Positions 45,013-55,742 are shown, counted from the first letter of the stretch. The stretch is 64,000 nt of DNA from an uncultured Gammaproteobacteria bacterium (GCA_902553145.1 CACDKD010000002.1:1-64000), one strand, 5' to 3'. Program-made: numbers and translations. Notes: generated from the letters alone by a model not told the origin.

Positions 45013-46170
45013 CTAAATAGCTTTTAAAAAATTTATAGATGACGATGATTCCCAGCTTTTACATGTTGGACATTGCCAAGAGAATGAGATTGTTTGATAA
45101 CCACATTTTTTACAGCTGAATTTATATTCTGACTTCATTTTTTTATTTAGTTTGAGTCTCATGCTTTGACTGAGCTGATTTGATATCGTTGACGCAATTG
45201 AGTAATTATCATCAAGTTTATCAATTTCCTGAACTATATCTTGTCTCTCAATAAATGACTGCATTACATTTTCAATTACTTTATTTTGAATATCTGGATA
45301 CATAACACCCACTAGAGCAAGATATTCTTTTGTTTCCGGATCTTTGTCTAAAAGTTTACTTAACTCTTTATTTATATTATCTAAATCGACATTAGGCGAT
45401 TGAAGAATTTTTGGTAGAGCCAAGATAAAAGCAATCCTATTTTTATTTGCCATTGTTCTAAATGAACTTATTGCCGATATAACATCTGAGTTTTTTAGGT
45501 CAATTAGCATTTTTATATATTCACTTCTAATTGAATCAGTATGAAGACCTTGAGCTTTAAGAAGGTAATTATTTGCTGTTTTGATATCACCATTTTCTAT
45601 CTGCATTTCTGCTATTTCACAGTAATAGTGATTTCTACTAACAGATAGATCCAGATCATTATTAGCATCTAATTCTTCTAGATAATCTAGTGCTTTCTCC
45701 CACTCACCAAAATATTCATTGATAATGATTAATTTATTTAGTGCTTCTTCTTTATGAGTATTATGCTCTTTGAGTTTTATAAAAATATCTTCAGATTTAT
45801 TATAGATTCCAGCTGAGAAGTAATTTTCGCCCAACTCAAACAATGTTTGATAATAATGATTTTCTGGGAGGTCATCTTTTGAGAGTATATATTCATGAAG
45901 TTGAATGGCTTTATCCACCCGACCTTGTTTTCTAAATAATACACCTAGAGCAAGATGTGTTTGTATTGTTTCCTCGTCAATTTCAATAAGATTAGTGAAT
46001 AGATTTATCGCTTTATCGGATTCTTCATTCAACAGATATTTTAGACCAGTTAGATAGTCAGGATTAATATCATCATTAGCACCGGACTCAAAGAAGTTTA
46101 GATAGATATAAACAAAGACACCAAATAGAATAAATATTCCAGTTAAATAAAAGACGCTTTCTGAGGGCAT
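45013..46170 (-). CDS. lapB: LPS assembly regulator LapB (YciM)
   Basis: 385-residue inner membrane protein: one N-terminal transmembrane helix (FYLTGIFILFGVFVYIYL), a run of TPR-like helical repeats (about residues 40-340), and a C-terminal rubredoxin-type zinc site CKKCGYQ...CPTCKSW near residues 353-372. In E. coli it works with FtsH to set LpxC turnover. Gene order rpsA-ihfB-lapB is conserved in Gammaproteobacteria. It follows ihfB after 1 nt. Confidence 0.92.
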   Translation of the reverse strand: MPSESVFYLTGIFILFGVFVYIYLNFFESGANDDINPDYLTGLKYLLNEESDKAINLFTNLIEIDEETIQTHLALGVLFRKQGRVDKAIQLHEYILSKDDLPENHYYQTLFELGENYFSAGIYNKSEDIFIKLKEHNTHKEEALNKLIIINEYFGEWEKALDYLEELDANNDLDLSVSRNHYYCEIAEMQIENGDIKTANNYLLKAQGLHTDSIRSEYIKMLIDLKNSDVISAISSFRTMANKNRIAFILALPKILQSPNVDLDNINKELSKLLDKDPETKEYLALVGVMYPDIQNKVIENVMQSFIERQDIVQEIDKLDDNYSIASTISNQLSQSMRLKLNKKMKSEYKFSCKKCGYQTISFSWQCPTCKSWESSSSINFLKAI

Positions 46171-46171
46171 A

Positions 46172-46477
46172 CTATGTAACTATCTTTTTGTCAGCATCCT
46201 TGACTGATTCTCTAAAGTCTTTACCTGGCTTAAAATGTGGTACATATCTATTCTTAATATTGACAGATTCTCCAGACTTCGGGTTACGACCTGTTCTTGA
46301 TTTTCTAAACCTAAGGGCAAAGCTCCCAAAACCTCTAATTTCAATCCTATTTCCATTTTTAAGGGAATCTGACATTGATTTAAATATCGCTTTCACAGAT
46401 AGTTCAATATCTTTGTGAGAAAGTTGATCTTGTCTTGAAGAAATCAGATCAACAAGTTGTTTTTTATTAATAGCCAC
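46172..46477 (-). CDS. ihfB: Integration host factor beta subunit
   Basis: 101-residue HU/IHF family DNA-bending protein with the core RGFGSFALRFRKSRTGRNPKSGE (about residues 47-69, where the Pro of RNPKSGE intercalates DNA) and KNRYVPHFKPGKDFRE near residue 74, typical of the beta chain. It is the partner of IhfA at 17933-18223. It lies 37 nt after rpsA, its conserved neighbour, and 1 nt before lapB. Confidence 0.95.
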   Translation of the reverse strand: MAINKKQLVDLISSRQDQLSHKDIELSVKAIFKSMSDSLKNGNRIEIRGFGSFALRFRKSRTGRNPKSGESVNIKNRYVPHFKPGKDFRESVKDADKKIVT

Positions 46478-46514
46478 TTCTAGATTAAATCAAATAAAAC
46501 TCAATTCCGAAATA

Positions 46515-48197
46515 CTAATCTTTGTCTTTAACAAATTTAGATTTGAGTAGATCGCCCAGACTTGTCTTAGAGATGTTCTCTTTTTCATCTTTTTTGTATG
46601 TTTCAAGCGCTTCTTTTTCTTCAGTTTCTTCTTTTGCTTTGATTGATAGTTTTATGGTTCTATTTTTCTTATCAAATCCAACAATTTTTGCTTCTATCTC
46701 ATCATTAGGCCTAAATGATGATCTCATATCTTCGACTTTATCTCTTGAAACTTCAGAGATATTTAACATTCCGTTAACTTTATCAGCTAGAGTTATAAGT
46801 GCATTTCGTTCATCAACCTCAGATATAATCCCTTTTACTGTAGCGTTTTTAGGGTTATTAGTAAGATATTCTTGGAAAGGGTCACTATCTAGCTGTTTGA
46901 TACCTAGTGAAATTCTTTGTTTATTTGAGTCAATTGATAGAATCATAGTTTCAATTTCATCAGATTTTTTATATGCGGAAAGATCTATATCCTCATCATT
47001 CTCCCAAGAAACATCAGAAATATGAACAAGGCCATCTATTCCACCCTGAAGTTCAACAAAGATTCCAAAATCAGTAATTGATTTTATTTTTCCTTTGATC
47101 TTTTCATTTTCATTATGTGTTTCAGAAAAATCTGACCATGGGTTAGGAAGACATTGCTTGATACCAAGTGAGACTCTCCTTTTTTCTCTATCAATTCCTA
47201 GAATCATGACTTCTACTTGATCGCCAACATTAGCAATTTTGTGAGGATTGGGATTATTATTTGTCCAGTCAATTTCAGAAACATGAACCAATCCTTCGAT
47301 ACCATCATCGATCTCCATGAATAATCCATAGTCAGTGATATTGGATATAGTGCATGCAGCTTTCATACCGATTTCATAGTTCTTAATTAAATCATCCCAA
47401 GGGTCATCTTCAAGTTGTTTTAGTCCAAGTGAGACTCGATTTTTCTCGTTATCTATTGAAATGATCTTTACTTTAATCTTTTCAGCAATATTTAATAGTT
47501 CAGATGGATGTTTGATCTTTTTCCATGAGATATCAGTGATGTGTAGAAGTCCATCAAGGCCGCCTAAATCAATAAATGCACCATAATCCGTTAAATTTTT
47601 GATAATTCCATCAACAATGTCCCCTTCATTTAATTTAGAAAGCATTTCGCCTCTATTTTCTTCGGAATCACCAAGAAGAGCCGCTTTTCTTGAGACTACA
47701 ATATTATTCGATGACTTATCTGCCTTAATAATTTTAAACTCAGAAGTAGTCCCTTCAAGATATTGTGTCTCCCTTACTGGTCGAATATCAACTAAGGATC
47801 CTGGGAGAAAAGCAGTTACATCATCAATTAGTACCATGAAACCACCTTTAATTCTATTCTGGATAAGCCCGTTGATGATTTCACCAGATTCTGTTGCAGA
47901 TATTAATTTAGACCATGTTGCTTCATTCTTTGCTTTTTGTCTTGATAGTTTTGTCTGACCTTCTCCATCTTCAATTTCTTCAATAACAACTTTAACTCTA
48001 TCTCCAATAGATACTTCAATTTCACCATCGGAGTTCTTAAATTGATTTATATTGACAAAAGATTCAGACTTAAGTCCGGCACTTAGAACAGCATGATCAG
48101 GCGTTATATTGATGACATTTGCCTCAATTATTTGACCTGGTTTTATATTTTGATTGTACTGAGAACTTTCAAAGAGTTCCTCAAATGTTTGTTCCAT
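46515..48197 (-). CDS. rpsA: 30S ribosomal protein S1
   Basis: 560-residue protein with six S1/OB repeats, recognisable by GIIKNLTDYGAFIDLGGLDG near residue 198, CTISNITDYGLFMEIDDGIEG, and KIKSITDFGIFVELQGGIDG, each followed by VHISD/HITDIS motifs. S1 brings mRNAs with weak Shine-Dalgarno sites to the 30S subunit, which fits the many weak sites in this genome. The start overlaps the cmk end by 17 nt. Confidence 0.97.
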   Translation of the reverse strand: MEQTFEELFESSQYNQNIKPGQIIEANVINITPDHAVLSAGLKSESFVNINQFKNSDGEIEVSIGDRVKVVIEEIEDGEGQTKLSRQKAKNEATWSKLISATESGEIINGLIQNRIKGGFMVLIDDVTAFLPGSLVDIRPVRETQYLEGTTSEFKIIKADKSSNNIVVSRKAALLGDSEENRGEMLSKLNEGDIVDGIIKNLTDYGAFIDLGGLDGLLHITDISWKKIKHPSELLNIAEKIKVKIISIDNEKNRVSLGLKQLEDDPWDDLIKNYEIGMKAACTISNITDYGLFMEIDDGIEGLVHVSEIDWTNNNPNPHKIANVGDQVEVMILGIDREKRRVSLGIKQCLPNPWSDFSETHNENEKIKGKIKSITDFGIFVELQGGIDGLVHISDVSWENDEDIDLSAYKKSDEIETMILSIDSNKQRISLGIKQLDSDPFQEYLTNNPKNATVKGIISEVDERNALITLADKVNGMLNISEVSRDKVEDMRSSFRPNDEIEAKIVGFDKKNRTIKLSIKAKEETEEKEALETYKKDEKENISKTSLGDLLKSKFVKDKD

Positions 48198-48852
48198 AGG
48201 TTTTATTTACCTTATCCTTAGCTATTTTTTTTACTTCGATGACTGTTAAATCATCCGTTTCTATCAAAAATGCTCCTTTTGGGATTACAAGAGGAGAGCT
48301 ATCTCTGCTTTTATCTCTTTTATCACGAGCATTTAAATCCTTAATTAGAGCCGGAAGGCTAACATTAAATTTCCTATCCTTCAACTGCTTAAATCGTCTT
48401 TGAGCACGCGTTTCTATTGAAGCTGTAAGGAATATTTTAAGTTGTGCTTCAGGAAATATTACCGATCCCATATCTCTGCCTTCAGCAACCAAGCCAGGTT
48501 CCTTTTTAAATGATCTTTGAAGATTCAGTATAGATTCACGGACTTTTGGTTCAGAAGATATTTTTGAAGCGATTTTGGCAATTTCCTCATTATATATTAA
48601 TGAGCCTATCTCTCTATTTTTATATGAAATATGAAGCTTCTTATTCTTCAGAGAGAAAAGAATATTTTTTGAAGCATATTCTAAGTCTATGATATCATTA
48701 AGATTTAAAGAATCATTTATAGCAACCCAAGCGATAGCTCTATATAGTGCACCGCTATTTAAATAATTCCATTTAAGCTCATCTGAAAGATACTCTGAAA
48801 TGGTCCCTTTTCCTACTCCACTGGGTCCATCAATTGTGAGAACTTTAGTCAT
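48181..48852 (-). CDS. cmk: Cytidylate kinase
   Basis: Phosphorylates CMP/dCMP with ATP. 223 residues from ATG 48852, with P-loop IDGPSGVGKGTISEYL near residue 6, YLNSGALYRAIA near residue 30, GRDMGSVIFPEA near residue 124 and the LID-type RAQRRFKQLKDRKF region near residue 148. The ATG sits inside the aroA stop region (ATGACTAA), an 8-nt overlap; the longer frame would only extend into aroA. Confidence 0.95.
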   Translation of the reverse strand: MTKVLTIDGPSGVGKGTISEYLSDELKWNYLNSGALYRAIAWVAINDSLNLNDIIDLEYASKNILFSLKNKKLHISYKNREIGSLIYNEEIAKIASKISSEPKVRESILNLQRSFKKEPGLVAEGRDMGSVIFPEAQLKIFLTASIETRAQRRFKQLKDRKFNVSLPALIKDLNARDKRDKSRDSSPLVIPKGAFLIETDDLTVIEVKKIAKDKVNKTYGTNI

Positions 48853-50152
48853 AAACTTTGATATCCATACCAATATTATTAGCAATATTAATAAAGTCTG
48901 GGAATGATGTATCAATATTGACGGTATCTTGCACGATAATGTCTTCGCGAGACACCAATGAGGCTAAAAGTGCTGTCATTGCTACTCTATGGTCTCCAAA
49001 GCTATTAATTGTGTTTCCTTCGATAATTCCCCCATAAACCTCCATTCCATCATCAAATTCATTAATTGAAATGTTGAACCTTTTCATCATCTCTACCATT
49101 GATGAAATCCTATCAGATTCTTTAAAGCGAAGCTCTTCAGCATTTCTTATGGAAGTTTTACCAACAGCTTGGCTTGCTGCTAGAATAATAAGTGGTAACT
49201 CGTCTATAGACCTCACTATTAAATCTTTTTCAATTGCTATACCTTTTAGTTTTGATGATTCTACATCTATAGTTCCAACTACCTCTCCATTTACCTTTCT
49301 TAAATCCGAGATTTCAATACTAGCGCCCATCATTTTGAGAATATCAATGAATCCTGTTCTCAATGGATTCAAACCAACATTTGCAATCTTCACTTGACTA
49401 TCTTTAGAGATAATAGATCCAACTATAAAAAATGCAGCCGAGGAAATATCACCAGGAATATCAATTGTATTTGGTGAAGTAAGCTTACTAGGAATCACAT
49501 TAATAGAATCGGATTCTAGAGTGATATTGCATCCAAATTCATTCAACATGATTTCAGTATGATCTCTAGATTTAGGGGTAGTTATTGTAAATGGATCTCT
49601 GCCATAAAGTCCTGCAAGTATAATGGCTGATTTAATTTGTGCACTAGCAATATGAATTTTGTGGTCGACATTTTTTATGTCATCTATAGGAGATATGAAT
49701 ATTGGAGGCGTTCCATTTGAGGTTTTTATATTGGCATTCATGTTGATAAGAGGTTTTGAGACTCTATTCATTGGTCTTTGACTAAGTGATTCATCACCAT
49801 ATAAAATCGATGAAAAGATTTGTGCCGATAGAACGCCCATCATCAATCTCATAGATGTTCCAGAGTTACCAAAGTTCAATTCAGTATCTTCTTTCTGAAT
49901 TCGCTCAAGGTTATTTCCTGTAATAATCAATGATTCATTATTTCTTACAATTTCAGCACCAATGCGCCGACAAACATCAATGGTTGCATTGATATCTGCT
50001 GAATCTAAATATTGGTTAATTTGCGTTTTTCCTTTAGCAATAGATGAAATAATTATTGCTCTGTGCGAAATCGATTTATCGCCAGGGACTCTTATGCATC
50101 CATTTATTTTGTTGTTACTTGATGCTAGTAGATTGACTTGTTCCCTACTCAT
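48845..50152 (-). CDS. aroA: EPSP synthase
   Basis: 3-phosphoshikimate 1-carboxyvinyltransferase of the shikimate pathway. 435 residues: VPGDKSISHRAIIISSIA near residue 23, GNSGTSMRLMMGVL near residue 93, ELRFKESDRISSMV near residue 345, and FGDHRVAMTALL near residue 385. Its start overlaps the pheA stop by 4 nt and its end overlaps cmk. Residues after GNSGT are GNSGTSMRL, the normal class I pattern. Confidence 0.96.
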   Translation of the reverse strand: MSREQVNLLASSNNKINGCIRVPGDKSISHRAIIISSIAKGKTQINQYLDSADINATIDVCRRIGAEIVRNNESLIITGNNLERIQKEDTELNFGNSGTSMRLMMGVLSAQIFSSILYGDESLSQRPMNRVSKPLINMNANIKTSNGTPPIFISPIDDIKNVDHKIHIASAQIKSAIILAGLYGRDPFTITTPKSRDHTEIMLNEFGCNITLESDSINVIPSKLTSPNTIDIPGDISSAAFFIVGSIISKDSQVKIANVGLNPLRTGFIDILKMMGASIEISDLRKVNGEVVGTIDVESSKLKGIAIEKDLIVRSIDELPLIILAASQAVGKTSIRNAEELRFKESDRISSMVEMMKRFNISINEFDDGMEVYGGIIEGNTINSFGDHRVAMTALLASLVSREDIIVQDTVNIDTSFPDFINIANNIGMDIKVYD

Positions 50153-50967
50153 GAATCATTGTGACTAGGGTAAGACCCTAATATTTTGACGTTTGTTTTT
50201 TGCTCTTTTAGTGTATGTATCGCATTTTGGATATTTTTATTGTCAATATGCCCTTCACAATCAATAAAAAAAACATAGCTCCATAGCTGACCCCTAAAAG
50301 GGCGTGATTCAATCCTCAAAAGATTAATTTCTTCAGATGCAAATGGTTTTAGGAGGTTATAAAGTGATCCAGATGCGTCACTGTTTGGTGGTGAAATGAT
50401 TAAAGAAACTTTACTATTTTTGGATTTATCTTGCTGTTTATTGCTTAAAATCACGAACCTAGTGGTATTTTCTTTTGAGTCTTCAATATTTTCCTTGACC
50501 AAATTTAAGCCATATAATTCAGTAAGTGTTTTAGAACCTATACATCCCTCATTAGATTTCAAAACAGTCTCAGCGCCTTCTGAATTACTAAAAACTGGTA
50601 TTAGCTGAGCATTTGGAAGATTTTCTTTTAACCAATTTTGACATTGCCCAAAAGATTGCGGATGGGAATAAATTTTTTCAATCTGATTAATATCAGTGGT
50701 TTGAGCAATTAAGCACTGATGAATCCGCAATTGAATTTCATCATAAATCAGTAGATCAGATGCCATTAGGAGATCATGTGTATTATTTACAGATCCCTCA
50801 AAAGAATTCTCAATAGGAACTATGCCGTACTCTGCATCTTCCCCCTCTACGCTATCGAATACCTCATTAATAGTTCTTTTAGATATCTGATTCGAACCCT
50901 CGCCAAAATAATTAATGAGTGCAATTTGGGTGAATGATCCCTTCGGCCCTAAATATGAAATATTCAT
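50149..50967 (-). CDS. pheA: Prephenate dehydratase without chorismate mutase domain
   Basis: Converts prephenate to phenylpyruvate. 272 residues: YLGPKGSFTQIALINYFG at residues 5-22, PIENSFEGSVNNTHDLL near residue 51, NTTRFVIL near residue 166 (the TRF motif) and a C-terminal ACT domain with LLRIESRPFRGQLWSYVFFID near residue 216 (ESRP) for Phe feedback. Gammaproteobacterial PheA here is usually a chorismate mutase fusion; the AroQ domain is missing. 2 nt after serA. Confidence 0.95.
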   Translation of the reverse strand: MNISYLGPKGSFTQIALINYFGEGSNQISKRTINEVFDSVEGEDAEYGIVPIENSFEGSVNNTHDLLMASDLLIYDEIQLRIHQCLIAQTTDINQIEKIYSHPQSFGQCQNWLKENLPNAQLIPVFSNSEGAETVLKSNEGCIGSKTLTELYGLNLVKENIEDSKENTTRFVILSNKQQDKSKNSKVSLIISPPNSDASGSLYNLLKPFASEEINLLRIESRPFRGQLWSYVFFIDCEGHIDNKNIQNAIHTLKEQKTNVKILGSYPSHNDS

Positions 50968-50969
50968 AA

Positions 50970-52133
50970 TTAAAATAATAGATTGATTTTCATGACACCA
51001 TCGATATTAGATATTTCATGTAAAACACTTTCTGGAACTAACTTATCAACATTAAGTATAGTATAACCAATATCATCTAAAACCTTATGTGATAGGTCAT
51101 CGATATTAATTTCTGAATTACCAAGTATTGATGTGAATTGACCAATGATATTAGGTACATTTTTATTTGTTATTGTAAGTCGATGTGGGGATTTAATGCT
51201 TAATTTTACATTTGGAAAGTTAACAGAGTTAAGTATATTTCCAGTCTCAAGATATGATTTGATGCTCTTAGCTACCATCACAGCACAATTTATTTGAGCT
51301 TCTTTTGTTGATGCACCCAAGTGAGGCATAACAAGTACATCTTTGTGGTTGATCATTTCTCCATTAGGGAAATCTGTAACATAAGTTTTTATTTTGCTGG
51401 TTTCAAGGTGTTTCAATACAGCGATTGAGTCAACTATGGCTTCTCTAGATAGGTTAATAATTATAGCCCCATCGTTTAACTGTTTAATTTCATTTTCACC
51501 AATAAAATTCTCAGTTTCTTTTTTATGAGGAATATGGATTGTTATGATATCGGACTCATTAAGCAATTCCTTTAATTCATTAACATTCTGGACTCCAGGC
51601 TGAAGATTAATTGCATTATCGACGGTAATCAGTGGATCGTAACCAATCACATTCATTCCAAGATCATGGGCAGCATTTGCAACTTTTACACCAATTTGTC
51701 CTAATCCAATGACACCCAATGTTTTGGTTGGTAATTCAAAACCCACATATGCTTTTTTACCCTGTTCGATATCACTCTTAAGGTCATCTGAATCTTTTAC
51801 AGATTCGACATATTTAATAGCACTATGTATATTTCTTGCAGAGATTAGAATAGAGGCTAAAACTAGCTCTTTAACGGCATTAGAATTTGCACCCGGTGCG
51901 TTGAAAACGGGAATAGCTTGTTCAGTATATTTATCAATGGGAATATTGTTAACTCCTGAGCCAGCTCTTCCAACCGCTTTAAGATCTTTTGGTATATCCA
52001 TATCATGCATATCAAAAGAACGGAGTATAATTGCATCCGGATTAGTTACATCATCTCCACAATGAAATTGATCTAAGTCGAATATGCTTAGGCCTTCTTC
52101 AGCGATGTTGTTTAGTTTTAGGACTTTGTACAT
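50970..52133 (-). CDS. serA: D-3-phosphoglycerate dehydrogenase
   Basis: First step of serine synthesis. From ATG 52133, 1 nt after the serC stop, it has 387 residues. NAD-binding VIGLGQIGVKVANAAHDLG is near residue 142. The catalytic Arg is in NLSREAIVDS near residue 228, Glu in the following NGEMINHKDV segment, and His in MPHLGASTKEAQ near residue 275. A C-terminal ACT domain (from about residue 315) suggests serine control. Pairing serC-serA inside the gyrA-aroA-rpsA operon is less usual. SerA can also make D-2-hydroxyglutarate; compare the flavoprotein at 14543. Confidence 0.94.
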   Translation of the reverse strand: MYKVLKLNNIAEEGLSIFDLDQFHCGDDVTNPDAIILRSFDMHDMDIPKDLKAVGRAGSGVNNIPIDKYTEQAIPVFNAPGANSNAVKELVLASILISARNIHSAIKYVESVKDSDDLKSDIEQGKKAYVGFELPTKTLGVIGLGQIGVKVANAAHDLGMNVIGYDPLITVDNAINLQPGVQNVNELKELLNESDIITIHIPHKKETENFIGENEIKQLNDGAIIINLSREAIVDSIAVLKHLETSKIKTYVTDFPNGEMINHKDVLVMPHLGASTKEAQINCAVMVAKSIKSYLETGNILNSVNFPNVKLSIKSPHRLTITNKNVPNIIGQFTSILGNSEINIDDLSHKVLDDIGYTILNVDKLVPESVLHEISNIDGVMKINLLF

Positions 52134-52134
52134 T

Positions 52135-53211
52135 TCATTCGTGTAATTTTGCAAAATCATCCATAAAGGCAATTAATTTTTTAATTCCTTCAATTGGCAT
52201 CGCATTGTACACACTCGCACGCATTCCTCCAACGGTTCTATGGCCCTTTAGATTGAAAAGCCCCTCATCTTCAGCACTTTGTATAAAATCATTCTCCAGA
52301 TCATCTCTAGCAAGAATAAATGGTATATTCATCCATGACCTGTATGGCTTAGAAACTGGATTGGAGTAAAAACTAGATTCGTCGATATAATTATATAGAA
52401 GACTAGATTTTTCCATATTGACTTTACCCATCATCCGAACACCACCTTGTTCAGTTATCCAATCAAAAATAAAGCCTGATACATACCATGAAAAGACTGG
52501 TGATGTATTTAACATAGAAGCCTCTTCAGCATGAGCTGAGTAGTCAAACATTGGCAACAGCTCTTTATTGCAATCAGATAAAAGTTTATTTTTTATAATT
52601 AGAATCGTTAAACCAGCTATACCTAGATTTTTCTGGGCACCAGCAAAAACCAAATCATATTTATTAATGTCAATTGGTCTTGAAGCAATTGTTGATGACA
52701 TATCGCATATCACTGGTGAGTCACTTTCTATTGGATTATGTAATTCTAGTCCATGTACTGTCTCATTCGCACAATAAAAGAAATAATCTGGATCATCAGA
52801 AATATTCCATTTTTTAGGATCAGCAACATTTGTAAAGTTATTTGAGGAAGAATCAGAGACAATATTTACATTGGCAACTTTATTAGCATACTCACTGGCT
52901 TTTTTTGACCAAGCTCCAGTTACGAGATAATCAAGCACACCGTTTTTTGAGAAATTCATAGGTATTAAAGCGAACTGATGCGTTGCCCCACCTTGAAGAA
53001 ATAGAATTGAATATTCATCACTTATACTCAATAAATTCCTTAATGATGATTCAGAGGATTTTGCATATTCTTTAAAAGCATGGCTTCTATGGGAGACTTC
53101 AACAATTGACAATCCACGATGAAAGTCATCAAGCCCAGAATGTATTCTCTCAATGACCGATTGAGGAATTAATGCAGGTCCTGCTGAAAAATTGAATATA
53201 TCCTTTGGCAT
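52135..53211 (-). CDS. serC: Phosphoserine aminotransferase
   Basis: PLP enzyme (class V) making phosphoserine from 3-phosphohydroxypyruvate, also acting in pyridoxal phosphate synthesis. 358 residues: NFSAGPALIPQSVIE near residue 7, FLQGGATHQFALIPMN near residue 72, PLP lysine in FAGAQKNLGIAGL near residue 190, and the C-terminal GHRTVGGMRASVYNAM near residue 323. Position after gyrA is conserved. 2 nt after gyrA. Confidence 0.96.
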   Translation of the reverse strand: MPKDIFNFSAGPALIPQSVIERIHSGLDDFHRGLSIVEVSHRSHAFKEYAKSSESSLRNLLSISDEYSILFLQGGATHQFALIPMNFSKNGVLDYLVTGAWSKKASEYANKVANVNIVSDSSSNNFTNVADPKKWNISDDPDYFFYCANETVHGLELHNPIESDSPVICDMSSTIASRPIDINKYDLVFAGAQKNLGIAGLTILIIKNKLLSDCNKELLPMFDYSAHAEEASMLNTSPVFSWYVSGFIFDWITEQGGVRMMGKVNMEKSSLLYNYIDESSFYSNPVSKPYRSWMNIPFILARDDLENDFIQSAEDEGLFNLKGHRTVGGMRASVYNAMPIEGIKKLIAFMDDFAKLHE

Positions 53212-53213
53212 AT

Positions 53214-55742
53214 TTATTCTTCATCATCTTCACTGATGACTTTTTCCATGCCTAGTAGATTATCATCTTCGGATAGTCTAATGAGCCTTACGCCTTGTGT
53301 ATTTCTTCCAATGACCGATATATCATCGGTTCGAGTCCTTATGAGATTTCCAGTTGTGCTGATGAACATTACTTCATCACCAGTTCTAACTTGATTTGCA
53401 CCTATGAGATTTCCATTTCGCTTTGATGTTTGGATTGCAATAACACCCTTCCCTCCTCTTTTCTGAATTGAGAATTCATCTTTTAAAGTTTGTTTGCCAA
53501 ATCCATTTTCAGTTGCGACAAGAATATTTCCCTCTTCGAGTACAACAAGTGAGATTATTCTCTGATCTTTTTCAATACGCATTCCTCTAACTCCTTGAGA
53601 GACGCGCCCCATCGGTCTAGCATCGGTTTCCTTGAAGCGAATTGATTTACCAGAATTTGAGAAAAGCATAATTTCTTTTGAACCGTCAGTGATCTCTGCA
53701 TTAACTACTCGGTCACCTTCTTTTAGCTTTATTGCTTTTATACCTGATTTCATTGGCCTAGAGTATGCAGATAATTTTGTTTTCTTAACACTGCCTGATT
53801 CAGTTGCCATAAAGATAAATTGATCATCGTTGAATTCTTTGACTGGGAGAACAGCCTGTATTCTTTCATCCTTTTCTAATGGTAAGAGATTTACGATTGG
53901 GCGGCCTTTTGCATTCCTCCCACCTCTTGGAAGTCGGTAAACCTTAATCCAATAAACTTTCCCATAGCTAGAAAAACACAGCAATGTGTCATGGGTATTT
54001 GCTACAAATAATTTCGAAACAAAGTCCTCATCTTTTAGAGTTGCAGCTCTTTTACCTGTGCCACCACGATTCTGTGCTTGATATGCGTCGAGCGGTTGAG
54101 TTTTTGCATAACCCTCTTTCGACAAAGTAACAATGAGATCTTCTTCTGGTATAAGATCTTCATCAGTGAGGTCTGAATAGAATTCAACTATTTCTGTCCT
54201 TCGTTCATCACCATATGTTTCCTGTGTTTCAATAAGCTCTTTCCTTATGACAGATTTCAACTCATCTGGATTAGATAGAATAAGGGTGAATCGTTTAATA
54301 TCTTCAAGTAGTTCAGAATATTCATTAAAAATACTTTCTTGCTCGAGGCCAGTTAATCGATTAAGTTTTAAATCAAGAATTGCTTTGGCTTGCTCTGAAG
54401 ATAATCGATAGCCTCGTTTCTCAATACCAAATGTTTCTATATTGATTAGATGCTTGGGCACTGTAGAAACATTTCCTGCTTTCTTAAGCATCTCTTTGAC
54501 TTTACCAACCTTCCATAACTTTGACACCAATGCTCTCTGAGCATCCGCTGGTGTCTTAGATTTTTTTATGATAGCAATCATTTCGTCAATGTTTGTCAGA
54601 GCAATTGTTTGACCTTCAAGTATATGAGCTCTGTTGATAGACCGATTGAGTTGATAGATAGTTCTTTTGGTAACTACATCACGTCTATGACCAAGGAAGG
54701 CATCAAGCATGCTTTTAAGGTTCATCAATTGTGGCTGACCATTTGATAAAGCAACCATGTTGATAGAGAATGTGCTCTCTAATACCGTTTGTTTGTATAA
54801 GTTATTCAAAAGAACATCTGAAACTGTTCCTCTCTTAAGATCTATAGCAACCCTGAGTCCATCTTTGTCAGATTCATCTCGAATTTCAGAAATACCTTCC
54901 AATTTCTTATCTCTGACTAGTTCGGCAATTTTCTCTATCAAACGTGCTTTATTTACCTGATAAGGGAGTTCAGAAATGATGATTGATTCTCGATCTCCAT
55001 TTTCTTCAATTGAGGTTTTTGCCCTTACATAAACCTTTCCTCTGCCTGTTTCATAAGCTTGCTTAATGCCATCAATACCATGAATAGTGGCAGCTGTTGG
55101 AAAATCAGGAGCTGGTATGAGTTTTATAAGGTCATCAATTGTGGCTTGATCGTTATCTAAGATAAGTAAACAACCGTCTATGATTTCTTTAAGATTATGT
55201 GGAGGTATGTTCGTAGCCATACCCACTGCAATCCCAGCAGAACCGTTGATCAAAAGATTGGGTAACCTCGTTGGGAGCACAGATGGCTCCCATTCAGACT
55301 CATCATAATTAGGAATGAACTCAACTGTCTCTTTATCAATGTCGGAAAGGAGTTCTTGAGTAATTTTTTCCATTCTGACTTCTGTATACCGCATAGCAGC
55401 AGCTCGGTCACCATCGATTGAACCAAAATTTCCTTGTCCATCAACAAGGGTATATCGAAGTGAAAAATCTTGTGCCATTCTTACAATGGTTTCATAAACT
55501 GCACTGTCACCATGGGGATGATATTTACCAATCACATCACCGACAATTCTTGCTGATTTTTTGTATGCTTTTGTATGATCATTGCCAAGGACTTTCATGG
55601 CATAGAGTACTCTTCTATGTACCGGTTTTAATCCATCTCTGACATCAGGCAACGCTCGTCCAATAATGACACTCATTGCATAATCCAGATAGGATTTCTT
55701 CATTTCATCTTCTAAATTGATCTGAGAAATTTTATCTGTCAT
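53214..55742 (-). CDS. gyrA: DNA gyrase subunit A
   Basis: 842-residue type IIA topoisomerase breakage-reunion subunit. The active-site Tyr is in [14 protein letters not shown] near residue 119. The quinolone region reads [17 protein letters not shown] near residue 77, with the wild-type Ser; Glu at the E. coli 87 position is a common natural variant. The C-terminal beta-pinwheel contains the GyrA-box-like [11 protein letters not shown] near residue 755. It heads a long minus-strand operon through serC, serA, pheA, aroA, cmk and rpsA. Confidence 0.97.
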   Translation of the reverse strand: MTDKISQINLEDEMKKSYLDYAMSVIIGRALPDVRDGLKPVHRRVLYAMKVLGNDHTKAYKKSARIVGDVIGKYHPHGDSAVYETIVRMAQDFSLRYTLVDGQGNFGSIDGDRAAAMRYTEVRMEKITQELLSDIDKETVEFIPNYDESEWEPSVLPTRLPNLLINGSAGIAVGMATNIPPHNLKEIIDGCLLILDNDQATIDDLIKLIPAPDFPTAATIHGIDGIKQAYETGRGKVYVRAKTSIEENGDRESIIISELPYQVNKARLIEKIAELVRDKKLEGISEIRDESDKDGLRVAIDLKRGTVSDVLLNNLYKQTVLESTFSINMVALSNGQPQLMNLKSMLDAFLGHRRDVVTKRTIYQLNRSINRAHILEGQTIALTNIDEMIAIIKKSKTPADAQRALVSKLWKVGKVKEMLKKAGNVSTVPKHLINIETFGIEKRGYRLSSEQAKAILDLKLNRLTGLEQESIFNEYSELLEDIKRFTLILSNPDELKSVIRKELIETQETYGDERRTEIVEFYSDLTDEDLIPEEDLIVTLSKEGYAKTQPLDAYQAQNRGGTGKRAATLKDEDFVSKLFVANTHDTLLCFSSYGKVYWIKVYRLPRGGRNAKGRPIVNLLPLEKDERIQAVLPVKEFNDDQFIFMATESGSVKKTKLSAYSRPMKSGIKAIKLKEGDRVVNAEITDGSKEIMLFSNSGKSIRFKETDARPMGRVSQGVRGMRIEKDQRIISLVVLEEGNILVATENGFGKQTLKDEFSIQKRGGKGVIAIQTSKRNGNLIGANQVRTGDEVMFISTTGNLIRTRTDDISVIGRNTQGVRLIRLSEDDNLLGMEKVISEDDEE

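Noticed and set aside
48853-48915. Hydrophobic N-terminal extension of Cmk that looks like a signal anchor
   Set aside because: It is aroA coding sequence in another frame; Cmk is cytosolic and starts at ATG 48852.
55488-55520. Glu instead of Asp in the GyrA quinolone region as a resistance mutation
   Set aside because: Glu at this position is natural in many species and the preceding Ser is wild type.
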